DNA from: Mesostigma viride
Taxonomy: Eukaryota; Streptophyta; Mesostigmatophyceae; Mesostigmatales; Mesostigmataceae
Direction of reading: 5' to 3'
NCBI GenBank assembly: GCA_009746045.1
Contig: RPFO01000276.1
Span: forward strand, 2,496,102-2,560,101
Length of the DNA: 64,000 nucleotides
The notes beneath the pieces were generated by a model. It saw only the letters and a list, made by a program, of their open reading frames with translations, was not told the DNA's origin and did not search any database. This document shows positions 10,854 to 19,879 of this stretch, in pieces. Position numbers and translations under genes: made by a program. Each line of letters begins with the position of its first letter. Positions within the stretch are counted from its first letter, which is position 1.

Positions 10854-11229
10854 GGCGAAAAATTGTCCTTAGTTACTCTTAAGAGAAAGAACGGACAATT
10901 TTTCGCCACCCGCCACCCCTTGGCGCGGGTCATGGGAGGTGTTTTGTCAAGGTGTGAGAGTGATGGCGAAAAATTGTCCTTAGTTACTCTTAAGAGAAAG
11001 AACGGACAATTTTTCGCCACCCTGCCACCCCTTGGCGCGGGTCATAGGAGGTGTTTTGTCAAGGTGCGAGAGTGATGGCGAAAAATTGTCCTTAGTTACT
11101 CTTAAGAGAAAGAACGGACAATTTTTCGCCACCCCCCCCACTGGCCGGCGCTGAGGTGGCGTGGGTTGTTGGATGTGGCGAAAAATTGCACGTACTTACT
11201 CTTAAGAAAAGACCGCCCAATTTTTCGCC
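10854..11229 (+). repeat. Four tandem hairpins, period about 111
   Basis: Units of 53-54 bases at 10854-10907, 10965-11018, 11077-11130 and 11177-11229. Each begins GGCGAAAAATTG, has CTTAAG near the centre and ends CAATTTTTCGCC, so each can fold into a 15-base-pair stem. The first three are almost identical; the fourth differs in the loop-side sequence. Mirror copies lie at about 15863-16238. Confidence 0.9.
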
Positions 11230-11396
11230 ATGTCCTCGCAGGGTGAGGGAGCCGGCGAGGGCCGCGCGGCGGGGTGTGACCGGAACCGGATCGACGTCTA
11301 CTCGAAGACGAGGAGACAGTGAGCGCGACGTCTTGGAGGTTGTAAACCGTTTTTACAAAGAAATGCATGGCAGAAAAACAGGCTTTAATATTAAAA

Positions 11397-11645
11397 CTAC
11401 TTATCCGCTCCCTGCAGGAAAGGAGCGATTTCATCCATCGACAGGCCAGACAACGACGTGATCGAATAATCCTTCTCATCGCCCCACCACGAGGGTTTAT
11501 ACCTATCAAGAAACGCATGCATGTCCGCCTTCGAAATTTCCAAGCAACCACCGCCACGGCTATTGCCCTTCGCCCCCTTGGCATAAATTCCTAGAGTCGG
11601 GTTCAACAAGCTGTTGATGAGACCGCTGCATTGCGCAAAAGACAA
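11397..11645 (-). pseudogene. Gene fragment in virus-like element, minus strand
   Basis: A frame of about 82 codons without an ATG at its start, ending at a stop at 11397. It contains YAKGAKGNSRGGGC and FLDRYKPSWWGDEKDYS. I do not recognise it. The upstream frame closes at 11661-11663, so this looks like the 3' end of a longer gene cut at about 11.62-11.66 kb, the same place where the capsid-like fragment starts in the opposite direction. Both would be ends brought together by an internal deletion. Confidence 0.45.
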
Positions 11646-11944
11646 ACTACCAGGCGTGGATCAATCTGTTGTCCGCGTTCGGTGACCAGGGGAATGTCTT
11701 GTCCTGTGTCCGGGAGGGCATGACTCCTACCACGTGGCTAAACAACAACTTCACGATGGCGTGTCACCTTAATATGCCGTGTGCCGGTCCAGAGTACATG
11801 AGCGGCCTTGACCTTCGTGGCACGGCATCGGTGGTCACGCTGCGAGTCGAGAAGGGAGCGACGGACTGCATTTCCTACCTCTTCACGGAATGCGAATCGA
11901 AGATGGACATTGCTGCAGGCAGGCAGGCAGCCGTGTACCTCTAA
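11621..11944 (+). pseudogene. C-terminal fragment, double jelly-roll capsid-like
   Basis: The open frame has no ATG near its start and runs to a TAA at 11942-11944. The last 60 residues contain NNNFTMACHLNMPCAG, then SGLDLRGTASVVTLRVEK and finally MDIAAGRQAAVYL. An SG(L/V)(D/N)xR-type turn followed by a beta strand, and a final strand with an I-x-A-G-R-x pattern, is how major capsid proteins of polinton-like viruses end, as I recall them. The identification is tentative because only about 100 residues remain. The N-terminal jelly roll and most of the second one are missing. Confidence 0.45.
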
Positions 11945-11972
11945 AAAATATATACGTGTGTAATGACAAACG

Positions 11973-12143
11973 ATGGACTACTTTCGAGACCCTAGCATCA
12001 CAGCTAATCCGTTTAACAGGTTGAAGTTGATTTTTGACATTCCTGAAATGGCAGATTCTGGTCTGTCCATGACAATGCCAGCTAGACGAGCATTGCCCCT
12101 TCTCCCCACCTTCAAGTATCCGCTACCAAACCAAAAAAAATAA
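11973..12143 (+). CDS. Small protein, 56 residues, virus-like element
   Basis: Not recognised. ATG at 11973, TAA at 12141-12143. It contains DPSITANPFNRLKLIFDIPE and a basic, proline-rich tail (LPLLPTFKYPLPNQKK). It sits in the only gap between the capsid-like fragment and the Ig-repeat gene, preceded by an AT-rich TAAAAAATATATA at 11942-11954 that could act as a promoter. Position and size fit the small virion proteins that neighbour capsid genes in such elements, but this is inference only. Confidence 0.45.
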   Translation: MDYFRDPSITANPFNRLKLIFDIPEMADSGLSMTMPARRALPLLPTFKYPLPNQKK

Positions 12144-12162
12144 CGACGATTAGTCTATACAA

Positions 12163-14082
12163 ATGTTGCTGGATAGTGGTATATGCCCCGCTCTTTTATA
12201 TAAACGACGCGTTCCTAGTACCTCGGTCACGGTTGGGTTATCAACAATGGACCTTACACCATCGAATGTCCCCGTTTTCGTGATGGCGACATTCAATGAA
12301 GACGTCACTGGTTTTGATCTATCAGACATTGACGTGACAAACGGAACGGCAGTCGACCTCTTTTTAGGTGCACCGGCGACGTATTTTTTTGATATAACAA
12401 ATATCACAGGTTCGATCCCAACCACGGTTTCCGTGAAAGAAAATAAGGTAACAGGGGTTTCTGGGGCATATAACGACGAATCCAACCTGTTATCATTTAC
12501 CTACACCCCTCCTTCCACCACCGTCACACTTGCTACAACGGCAGGCGCTAATCCTACTGCGAGCCCTATCGCAGTGGCTGCCACTTTCAGTAAGTCCATA
12601 GCTGGTTTTTCCATAGACGACATAGTAGTTACCAATGGGACCGCTTCCTCGTTGACAGGCAGTGGTTCATCTTATACATTCTCGGTCACTCCCGTCGCGG
12701 CATACACCCCCACCACTGTTAGCGTGGGAGTGGATGTGGTGGACGGTGGAAACGACGCATCCAATACTCTAACATTCACATTGAGCCCTCCACCTATCAC
12801 GGTCGCTCTATCTACAGCGGCAGGGACGTATCCAACCACAAGCCCCGTCACAATGGATGTCACATTTGACAAGCCCGTGACTGGGTTTGGTAGCGGGGAC
12901 ATCTACGTGAACAACGGAACAGCGTCGTCGGTAACAGGTACCGGGGCATCGTACCAGTTCGCAGTGACACCAACCACTCCATATTCCCAGACGATCGTGA
13001 GGGTGGTCGATGGCTTGACGGTAGGCGAATTCGGGGTCACAAACGCCGAGTCTAACACGGTCGCGTTCACCTACTCCCCGCCGCCTACCGTCACCCTCGC
13101 GACTTCGGCCGGGGCAACACCGTCCGCGAGCCCAGTCGGCGTGACGGCTACCTTCAGCCGGTCAGTCACTGGTTTTGCGCTCGGGGACATCGTCGTTACC
13201 AACGGGACGGCGTCCAACTTGGTGCAGGTAAACGCGGCGTTTTACACGTTCGACGTGTCAGGAACCTCGAACACATTGACGACCGTCAGCGTGGGTGCCA
13301 ACGCGGCGACAGACTCCGTGTCGGGCCATGGGAACTCGGCGTCCAATACGATACAGTTCACATACACCCCTCCAGTCGCGTGGAGCCCCAACGACATTTC
13401 TGGGCTCTCGCTATGGATCGACTTCAACGACACGACAAAGATGTACCAAGACAGCGCCAGAACGGTAGCTGTGACTGCAAACGGGCAGCCCATTCGATTG
13501 GTTGACAGCAAGGTGGGCACTTCCTATGTCGACTCAGGCACTGACGCGGCCAGGCCCACGTACACATCGAACGCCAAAAACGGGCGTGGTGTTGGCACAT
13601 TCACGGACGCCGGGAATTCCAAGCTGACTCAAATGACGAGCTTCACTCTAGGACAGTATACGATTTGTTATGTAGCAAAACGAGGGGCATTCAAGGCACT
13701 TGCCAGGACCATCTTTTGTGGACCATCTGGCACGAGTACAAATTACATAAATCATATGACAGATGCGAACTTCGAAAGCAGATCCACCACCACCGACATT
13801 GTCATTGTGTCAGGGACCGGGGCTTGGGCCGATTACCTGGTGATCACCGAACGCCATAACGCTTCCACTGTCCAAGTGTGGAAGAATGGCACCTCAGTCG
13901 GGACAGGTTCTGAGAGTGCCCACAATAACAGCGCGGCGTTCACGATAAATAGCATTCCAACTCTCACGGAACGTGAAGGGGATTGCACGTACGGCGAGTT
14001 TATCTACTACAATCGCGCACTGACGGACACGGAGATCACCACCTTGAACACGCAGATGAAGGCCAGATGGGGGGTGGCATAG
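12163..14082 (+). CDS. Ig-like repeat protein with LamG-like C-terminus (fibre-like)
   Basis: 639 residues, probably a virion surface or attachment protein. Four repeats of about 95 residues (about 20-116, 119-211, 213-305, 307-405) share the pattern VTLAT-AGA-P-ASP, VTATFS--VTGF---DI-VTNGTAS, ending SNT--FTYTPP. This is the pattern of bacterial Ig-like domains of adhesins and phage tail proteins. From about 408 the sequence changes to WSPNDISGLSLWIDFND, with a later YGEFIYYNRALTDTEI, typical of LamG/concanavalin-like sugar-binding modules. There is no signal peptide or membrane segment, as expected for a virion protein. It has no introns, and begins 20 bases after the 56-residue gene. The exact ligand is unknown. 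Confidence 0.78.
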   Translation: MLLDSGICPALLYKRRVPSTSVTVGLSTMDLTPSNVPVFVMATFNEDVTGFDLSDIDVTNGTAVDLFLGAPATYFFDITNITGSIPTTVSVKENKVTGVSGAYNDESNLLSFTYTPPSTTVTLATTAGANPTASPIAVAATFSKSIAGFSIDDIVVTNGTASSLTGSGSSYTFSVTPVAAYTPTTVSVGVDVVDGGNDASNTLTFTLSPPPITVALSTAAGTYPTTSPVTMDVTFDKPVTGFGSGDIYVNNGTASSVTGTGASYQFAVTPTTPYSQTIVRVVDGLTVGEFGVTNAESNTVAFTYSPPPTVTLATSAGATPSASPVGVTATFSRSVTGFALGDIVVTNGTASNLVQVNAAFYTFDVSGTSNTLTTVSVGANAATDSVSGHGNSASNTIQFTYTPPVAWSPNDISGLSLWIDFNDTTKMYQDSARTVAVTANGQPIRLVDSKVGTSYVDSGTDAARPTYTSNAKNGRGVGTFTDAGNSKLTQMTSFTLGQYTICYVAKRGAFKALARTIFCGPSGTSTNYINHMTDANFESRSTTTDIVIVSGTGAWADYLVITERHNASTVQVWKNGTSVGTGSESAHNNSAAFTINSIPTLTEREGDCTYGEFIYYNRALTDTEITTLNTQMKARWGVA

Positions 14083-14112
14083 AACTAATTATCTATCCGT
14101 ATCATGTAAGCA

Positions 14113-14625
14113 ATGGATTTTCCAAATTACTACCAGATAGTCCTTGACAGCGAGGCCTCATCGAGTGACAGTGACGTTGACAATGCGGCATTTCGTTTTA
14201 AAATTAAACCAGATCCAAGTGCTCCCATCATTGACGGGGATTGGAGAGGCGGGCTTCACTTTGCGTCCATTGCAGGAATCGAAAGCACCCCCCCTCACTT
14301 GCTCATTGGCTTGGTATCCCCCAGTTTCTTGGGTGGCGAGCACAATTTGGACCAGGGGGTTGTGTTGGGATCAGAAATATGCAAAAAAGCAACAGCAACA
14401 ACGACCACTTTCGACTATTCTTTGATCAATGATCACGCATATTTCAATTTGAGGAATCCACATCTCTTTAGGAACGGGGGCATTCTGGAGATAAGGTTGG
14501 CCCACATAGATAGGGACGTAGGAGACACGGAATATCAAAACGTTGCTGCATACGATTCTTTCGTCTGCGTGTTACAATTTGAGAAGGTGCGAGGTTTTAA
14601 TAAATGCAAATGTCACGGTAAGTAA
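14113..14625 (+). CDS. Conserved-looking 170-residue protein, virus-like element
   Basis: Not identified with confidence. The N-terminal half, with YYQIVLDSEASS, then AFRFKIKPD and GDWRGGLHFASIAG, has the strand-turn-strand layout of small structural proteins of polinton-like viruses, which often begin with an LxS motif and a W at a similar place. The C-terminus ends in a Cys/Lys cluster (NKCKCHGK). It starts 30 bases after the Ig-repeat gene stop and ends 16 bases before the next start, in the same direction, so it is probably part of a structural gene block. Confidence 0.6.
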   Translation: MDFPNYYQIVLDSEASSSDSDVDNAAFRFKIKPDPSAPIIDGDWRGGLHFASIAGIESTPPHLLIGLVSPSFLGGEHNLDQGVVLGSEICKKATATTTTFDYSLINDHAYFNLRNPHLFRNGGILEIRLAHIDRDVGDTEYQNVAAYDSFVCVLQFEKVRGFNKCKCHGK

Positions 14626-14641
14626 TTTCTGTGCATCATAT

Positions 14642-14818
14642 ATGGGTGGTTGCTTCGGAAAATTCACTCTCGTGGACACTCTAGAATCTTCGTTCAGGCG
14701 CTTGACAAGTGACCCAGTTGATTACTCGCACGCTTACGAGTCTTTTTACCTAAATTCACGTCCCAGAACTCGCCACGTGGTAGAGGCCACCTTAGACTTG
14801 CATCGCTCCGAAATTTAG
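14642..14818 (+). CDS. 58-residue protein with MGGCFGKF N-terminus
   Basis: A short frame from ATG 14642 to a TAG at 14816-14818. The first residues, MGGCFGKF, look like an N-myristoylation signal with an adjacent palmitoylation-type cysteine, so the product may bind membranes. The rest contains SSFRRLTSDPVDYSHAYESF. The upstream in-frame extension has no support. It lies 16 bases after the 170-residue gene. No family recognised. Confidence 0.45.
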   Translation: MGGCFGKFTLVDTLESSFRRLTSDPVDYSHAYESFYLNSRPRTRHVVEATLDLHRSEI

Positions 14819-14968
14819 CCAAGTTCGACACTTGTACAAGTCCAGCCACCTTCGCGTCCTGTCCAGGCCGTGCCAGCAGACGTAACGGACCTTGGCACAT
14901 TGTGCACAAATAGGCAAAATCACGTGCAAGTCACGCATCTCACGTTGCCAAGCTCTCTGCCGGTAGCC

Positions 14969-15541
14969 ATGGCTTCCCGAAACGCAGGGCCTTGCGAGAA
15001 GGCGTTGGCAATGCTTGGAAAAATCCTCGATGGTCTCGAGGACGGCCAGACAAAGATATCCGACCAGCTCGCACACCTGACGCACAAGGTCTCCCTTCTT
15101 TCCGGAAACGAAGGTGCTGTTGGAGGCACCGGACCTACCTGCGAGGTCTTCAAGATTCACGACGCCGGATATGACGATGTCGACCGCAAGACGCCAAAAA
15201 TTTGCGTCGAGTGGGTCTACGAGAAGAATGCGGCAAAGCCGAGGAAGGTCGAGGACCGCTGCGAGTGGATTCGCCTCGACCAAGCCGACGGGTGCGTTAA
15301 GATGGTTGACGATTTCCTCAATGGCTTCTCCAAGTCCAAGCGCCAGCCAGGCATTTCCCCCATTGCGCTCTACAGGGCATGGGAGGAGGTAAAGAAGGGT
15401 TTCGAGGACGCAAAGACCGCCACTTCCAATGGCAGGAAGAGGAGCCGCGAGGGAGCGTCAAGCTCCCACGGCCATGGCGACAAGAAGAACTCCGCCTCGT
15501 ACGTGAAGAGCCTGACTGGACACTCCAAGGACAAGGAGTAG
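14969..15541 (+). CDS. 190-residue protein with basic tail, virus-like element
   Basis: Not recognised. I chose the ATG at 14969 because it has a GCCATGG context and is followed by a heptad-like helix (KALAMLGKILDGLEDGQTKI). The middle carries WVYEKNAAKPRKVEDRCEWI, and the C-terminus is a low-complexity basic segment (NGRKRSREGASSSHGHGDKK) that could be a nuclear or DNA-binding tail. It is the last gene before the right inverted repeat. An upstream in-frame ATG at 14870 is possible but less convincing. Confidence 0.55.
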   Translation: MASRNAGPCEKALAMLGKILDGLEDGQTKISDQLAHLTHKVSLLSGNEGAVGGTGPTCEVFKIHDAGYDDVDRKTPKICVEWVYEKNAAKPRKVEDRCEWIRLDQADGCVKMVDDFLNGFSKSKRQPGISPIALYRAWEEVKKGFEDAKTATSNGRKRSREGASSSHGHGDKKNSASYVKSLTGHSKDKE

Positions 15542-15813
15542 ATTGTCGTCTTGTTGACGACGGCAACGAGCTTGCCATTTTCGCTCTTGTCGAGCTGATA
15601 ACGAATGTAAACGTGTTATATTTTTTAATGAATTCGTTTATGCAGTATAAAACGCGTCAATGTATGCTGAAAAACAATTTTCATTTCGTCTCGAATTGCA
15701 GTTCTAACTATGGGTTAAACATCCAGAGTAAACCTCTTATGCATCGACACAGGTCGTGTGGGATTCTTGCATAGGTCGTCTGAGTTTCCAGATTAATAAA
15801 CCCTAACACTCTG
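15542..15813. other. Right non-coding end of virus-like element
   Basis: AT-rich, between the last gene stop and the right inverted repeat. No gene seen. Confidence 0.5.
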
Positions 15814-16524
15814 CACACCCCGCCGCGCGGCCCTCGCCGGCTCCCTCACCCTGCGAGGACATGGCGAAAAATTGGGCGGTCTTTTCTTAAGAGTAAGTAC
15901 GTGCAATTTTTCGCCACATCCAACAACCCACGCCACCTCAGCGCCGGCCAGTGGGGGGGGTGGCGAAAAATTGTCCGTTCTTTCTCTTAAGAGTAACTAA
16001 GGACAATTTTTCGCCATCACTCTCGCACCTTGACAAAACACCTCCTATGACCCGCGCCAAGGGGTGGCAGGGTGGCGAAAAATTGTCCGTTCTTTCTCTT
16101 AAGAGTAACTAAGGACAATTTTTCGCCATCACTCTCACACCTTGACAAAACACCTCCCATGACCCGCGCCAAGGGGTGGCGGGTGGCGAAAAATTGTCCG
16201 TTCTTTCTCTTAAGAGTAACTAAGGACAATTTTTCGCCATCCTTGTCACACCCCAAACACACCATCACAACTGCCGGGGTGGTGACAGATGCCAGCCTAA
16301 ATATCACAACCTGGTGAGCAGTGGTGGCAGGGGGGCACTTCTGTTTTTGCAAGTGGTTTAGGGTTTTAGGGCTTAGGGCTTAGGGTGAGACCCATCCTAG
16401 GCCGCGGTCACTATAGGGTCACTATAGGGGTGGCAGATGCCAGCATAAGGGTGGTGCACTTCTCCTAGTCGCGATGACGGAATGATGACGGAATGATGAT
16501 GGAAGCTACTTAATTAATTAATTA
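15814..16524 (-). repeat. Right terminal inverted repeat
   Basis: Mirror copy of 10568-11278. The coordinates of paired bases sum to 27092 throughout. One visible difference is in the telomere-like stretch, which has two CCCTAAG units here instead of one. Confidence 0.93.
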
Positions 16525-16550
16525 GACTCGTGCTCCCGTTTGGGAGTCAC
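16525..16550 (-). repeat. Remnant LINE 3' hairpin beside the virus-like element
   Basis: GACTCGTGCTCCCG TTTGGGAGTCAC is the minus-strand form of the 3' hairpin that follows TTAA tails elsewhere (34.73, 36.68, 40.69 and 45.94 kb). Together with the adjoining TTAA repeat it looks like a tiny 5'-truncated LINE tail whose TTAA run then received the virus-like element. Confidence 0.6.
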
Positions 16551-16696
16551 GCAGCTGTGGCATGCCTCTAGCATGAAGGAGAAAGGGGGTCTATGACCTT
16601 CCTTCCTGTTGTGCAAACAAAGGGATGAAAGGCAGTTCGGGCTCCGTGACTCCCCAACGGGAGCACGAGTCTAATTAGTTAATTAATTAATTACCT
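16551..16696 (+). repeat. LINE 3'-UTR repeat, right half
   Basis: Continues the repeat begun at 10440-10567, matching the reverse complement of about 46035 down to 45927. It ends in the hairpin GACTCCCCAACGGGAG and a TTAATTAATTAATTA tail. Confidence 0.75.
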
Positions 16697-19320
16697 ACCT
16701 ACCTGACCTACCTATCAAGTTCTAACTAGCTCACTAGCTCACTAACTGACTAACTATTTTAACTAAGTAAGTACTAACTAACTACTAACTAAACAACCCC
16801 CGTTGCTCTGCCGAACTAAGTAGATGCCCTTCGATTAAAACGCACAAATCGTGAATGATGCAAGCTACCGTGCCGACGCACAATTGATTCTTGCCCCCCT
16901 ACGCGTCTAAATCTTGTATTGTTGTCAGTAAGCGCTCAACGTGCATGGGGCTAGCTGCCCAAATATGAGATTCCACGGACAACACCGAAAATGAGAAACC
17001 ACAGTAGCTACCAGCAAGTTACGAACACAGGACCTCCCTAAATCTAGTATCAAGTAACGTTATTTCCCCGTCTCGACGAACTTGGTCCATTCACAGGTCC
17101 ATTCACATTTATAGCGGTGAATTAATTGTCACACCTTGCTCAGGCAAAGCATGCGCCAAGTCCTAAAGCATGTCTCCCCATGTCATTCACTTAAATAAGG
17201 AAGGGAAATGTAAAGCCATGCAACGTGAAGCCGTATGAAAGGGCATAACCACCCAAATAATCAAGTTGGTACGTATAGTGTCAACCATGCGTGTCAGCCG
17301 TGCGTCGGTGTCTTCCGAAAACTATACAGCATATCAAGGAGACAACCATATAGTCATGCTTGATCAACCACCGCAAATTGAAACGCAAATTGAAAAATAA
17401 TGTATCACAGGCTCAACCGGAACTCCCGATCAACACGTCACTACCACCCTCTGTAGGCAAGTCCATATCGAACGGACGTAACACCACTGAGAGACGGCGT
17501 ATATAACTAACAAAGATAACCTGCCCCCCCCCGCCCCCAACAGGTAGGGAGCCCCTTGCAGCAGTAGAGAGGACCACGATAAAAACAAAGTAAGATAGCG
17601 GGTAATCATGAAGTAGACCTACGCATCCCATGACTATGCCACCACCAATTAGCTCCCCATTACGCAGTGAGAGTTACATCATCTGGTGGGATTCGACCGA
17701 CTAGCCAATCGGTGCAGGGGCTTACCACCTCCATCAATTGAGCCACCTCCCCCCAATGGTGGTTCCCCTGACTGCCTGGAGGACGGGCTTGCCGGGGCGG
17801 ACGGCATCCAAGGCAGGACTCCCACCACGAACAATTACACTCCCACTTGGTAGTGAGTAGGCCAACTAATGATAACACACACAAAGGATGCACACTACAT
17901 ACCGGAGCACCCTCACAGGCGTGCGCAGGGCGGGTCTACAACCCTCTGCCCTACACTCCATCGCTGTGCAAGTTGCCACGTTTTTCTCAATAAAAGCTCC
18001 ATAGAGGCCCTTTAGTGCTGGACATCTGTACCGGTATCGTTAATGGGTTAACACAACCGCGAGCAACTCTTCTTCAGCACTTGAGCCACAGGAGGATGTC
18101 GCACAGGTCGCGCTCGTTCGTCCCACGTCAGGTGTGGCGGTGTCTTCCCGGTATACCTGCTCCTTCTACCTCTAGGTCACGGCCTGCATGCATACAAAGG
18201 AAGACAAGAAGATATTATCGGACTTGGGAAGATGCCAAACACGCCCCTCCGGCATGGTTATCTTTCAAACCTTATCATACAATGTTACTAATTAATATTG
18301 AATAGAGACGACATTCTTTTATCACGATCATGATGAGATCACGTATTGCCGGCAAATTGTACTGCAGGCGCCCTTCGCATGGCGGGTGCACATATGCATT
18401 GTGCGCACAATGCATGCTTAGTTTAATTCTGAGATATACAATCCGATATGATATGTAAACATTGACGTGGGGTACGTGAAAGACCTACTCTAGAGAGTAA
18501 AAGTGGTACGCAGGTGTGGGCCGGCCAGCCGCGCGGCCATGATACCGAGGTAACTTCAGAAGGAAATATCGGGGGAATACCGTAACAAGATACCCTATAA
18601 CTTTTGGCGGCCATTTCGCCGTCAAAACAAAGCTGGGTAAGGCAGGCGAAAAAGATTACCAGCTCGTACACGCATAGGGGAAAGGATGTATCAAATTAAA
18701 CGAGGTAATTATAAAGGAAGGGTGCCCATAATTAGGTATGTAATCCATACTTCCATTCTAACACTCTTCATTCAGAAGCGTCAAGAAACAATCAACGTTT
18801 ACAGGTAATGAACACGAAGGGCTGACTACATGATCAAGCACAACGCGGATTCGCGTCATTACTGTAGAACAGAGACTACCGGCACGGACAATCCACAGCA
18901 GCATCATGCATAAGAAGAACCCGCGGCCGAATAATGAGGGGCCGGGTCCCTTGGATCATTCGGAACCTCGCTTGTGTACAAAAATTAGCTTACGTAAGAT
19001 CTTGATTGAAGTCCCACGATCAGAACCGCCTTGCGCACTCGTGTCAGTGCTAGCCCGCACGCCGAAAGATGTAGACACGATGAGCAATAATGTCGAGATA
19101 AAAGCCACATGGTGCTTGAATGCATCATGCGCCATTGGAAAATGCATCATGCGGCCGGGACGCTCCTGCTTAAGAACTACGCCGGAGCCTCCTAGGCTGT
19201 ATGTGGTAATATGTTAAGTTCGGTTAGCCTGGAAATGCTCAAAACTCCAAAGCAGTCTGTGAAGTGTAAGTGAAATACCAGCAACCGACGCCATTGTCCG
19301 GTTCTTGCTGGCTGCCAGTT
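16697..19320. other. No gene recognised
   Basis: 2.6 kb with no convincing coding region. A short CTAA/GACTAACT-rich stretch lies at 16700-16800 and a C-run at 17520-17540. Small frames on both strands show no domain. Confidence 0.4.
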
Positions 19321-19645
19321 TATCAAAGAGACAACCAGCGCAGGCCAGAAATCGGGAGAATCCGGACCATGGTAGCTCGAGCCTGCCGTTATCTTTTCCG
19401 CGTTTTCGAGTCGTTCAGGATGATGAAGATGAATGGTGATGGAAATGTGTATCCTTGTGCATTGAAATTATGGCTGGCTTACGTGTGGAGCGACTAGATG
19501 ACCTAGACGGTGGGGCCGGAAACAGCATGCTTGATCAGGGCGTGTGTTTCTAGCCTAACTGGCCGGGAGTGTCTAGTGGTGAGCACCATTGCTGCGATCG
19601 CTCTCCCACCATTTACGAGGAAATACCCGCAAATGGAAAACCACT
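19321..19645 (+). repeat. Dispersed repeat E, long copy
   Basis: Begins TATCAAAGAGACAACCAGCG and continues through TTTTCCGCGTTTTCGAGTCG and CCTAACTGGCCGGGAGTGTC to about 19645. The same sequence appears inverted at 38456-38790. Shorter copies that always keep the ATCAAGGAGACAACCAGC end lie at 36466, 40391, 49854, 55619, 60970 and 62162. Confidence 0.75.
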
Positions 19646-19879
19646 GAAAAGGTCTAGCTAGTCAGTCATCACGTTAGCCATGCCATGATTCCAAACGTCC
19701 AAGAACTGCACACGGTGCAAAGGCAAAAAGCCGGAGGACAGCACTTTCAAATGTGCGGCGGGAACCAAAAGCCCGCGGATGCCAGAAAACATCGTGTTGC
19801 GGCAGCGACGCGACGATGTGGACAACGAATCCAGTGCCAAGCTCGGAACGGCCGCAAAGGAGATCTGGCATCACAGGGT
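19646..19879. other. No gene recognised
   Basis: Spacer between repeat E and the reverse transcriptase stop; possibly 3' sequence of the same retroelement. Confidence 0.35.

Larger units (their letters stand above)
10568..11278 (+). repeat. Left terminal inverted repeat
   Basis: Pairs base for base, with rare mismatches and no net indel, with 15814-16524. Outermost bases are TTAA repeats that probably belong to the target; the first element-specific bases are GTAGCTTCC at 10583. The inner part contains four hairpins and a telomere-like stretch. The inner boundary is GGGGTGTG at 11271-11278. Confidence 0.93.
10568..16524. mobile_element. Polinton-like virus remnant with 711-bp inverted repeats
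   Basis: A 5957-base element bounded by near-identical 711-base inverted repeats (10568-11278, 15814-16524). Between them lies a compact run of plus-strand frames: a capsid-like C-terminal fragment, a 56-residue protein, a 639-residue Ig-repeat/LamG-like protein, and proteins of 170, 58 and 190 residues, with short gaps between several of them. There is one opposite fragment at the left. No DNA polymerase, integrase, packaging ATPase or protease remains. Terminal repeats plus tight gene packing and fibre/capsid-like products suggest a polinton-like virus or related virophage-type element, internally deleted on the left. It inserted in a TTAA-repeat tail. Confidence 0.65.
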
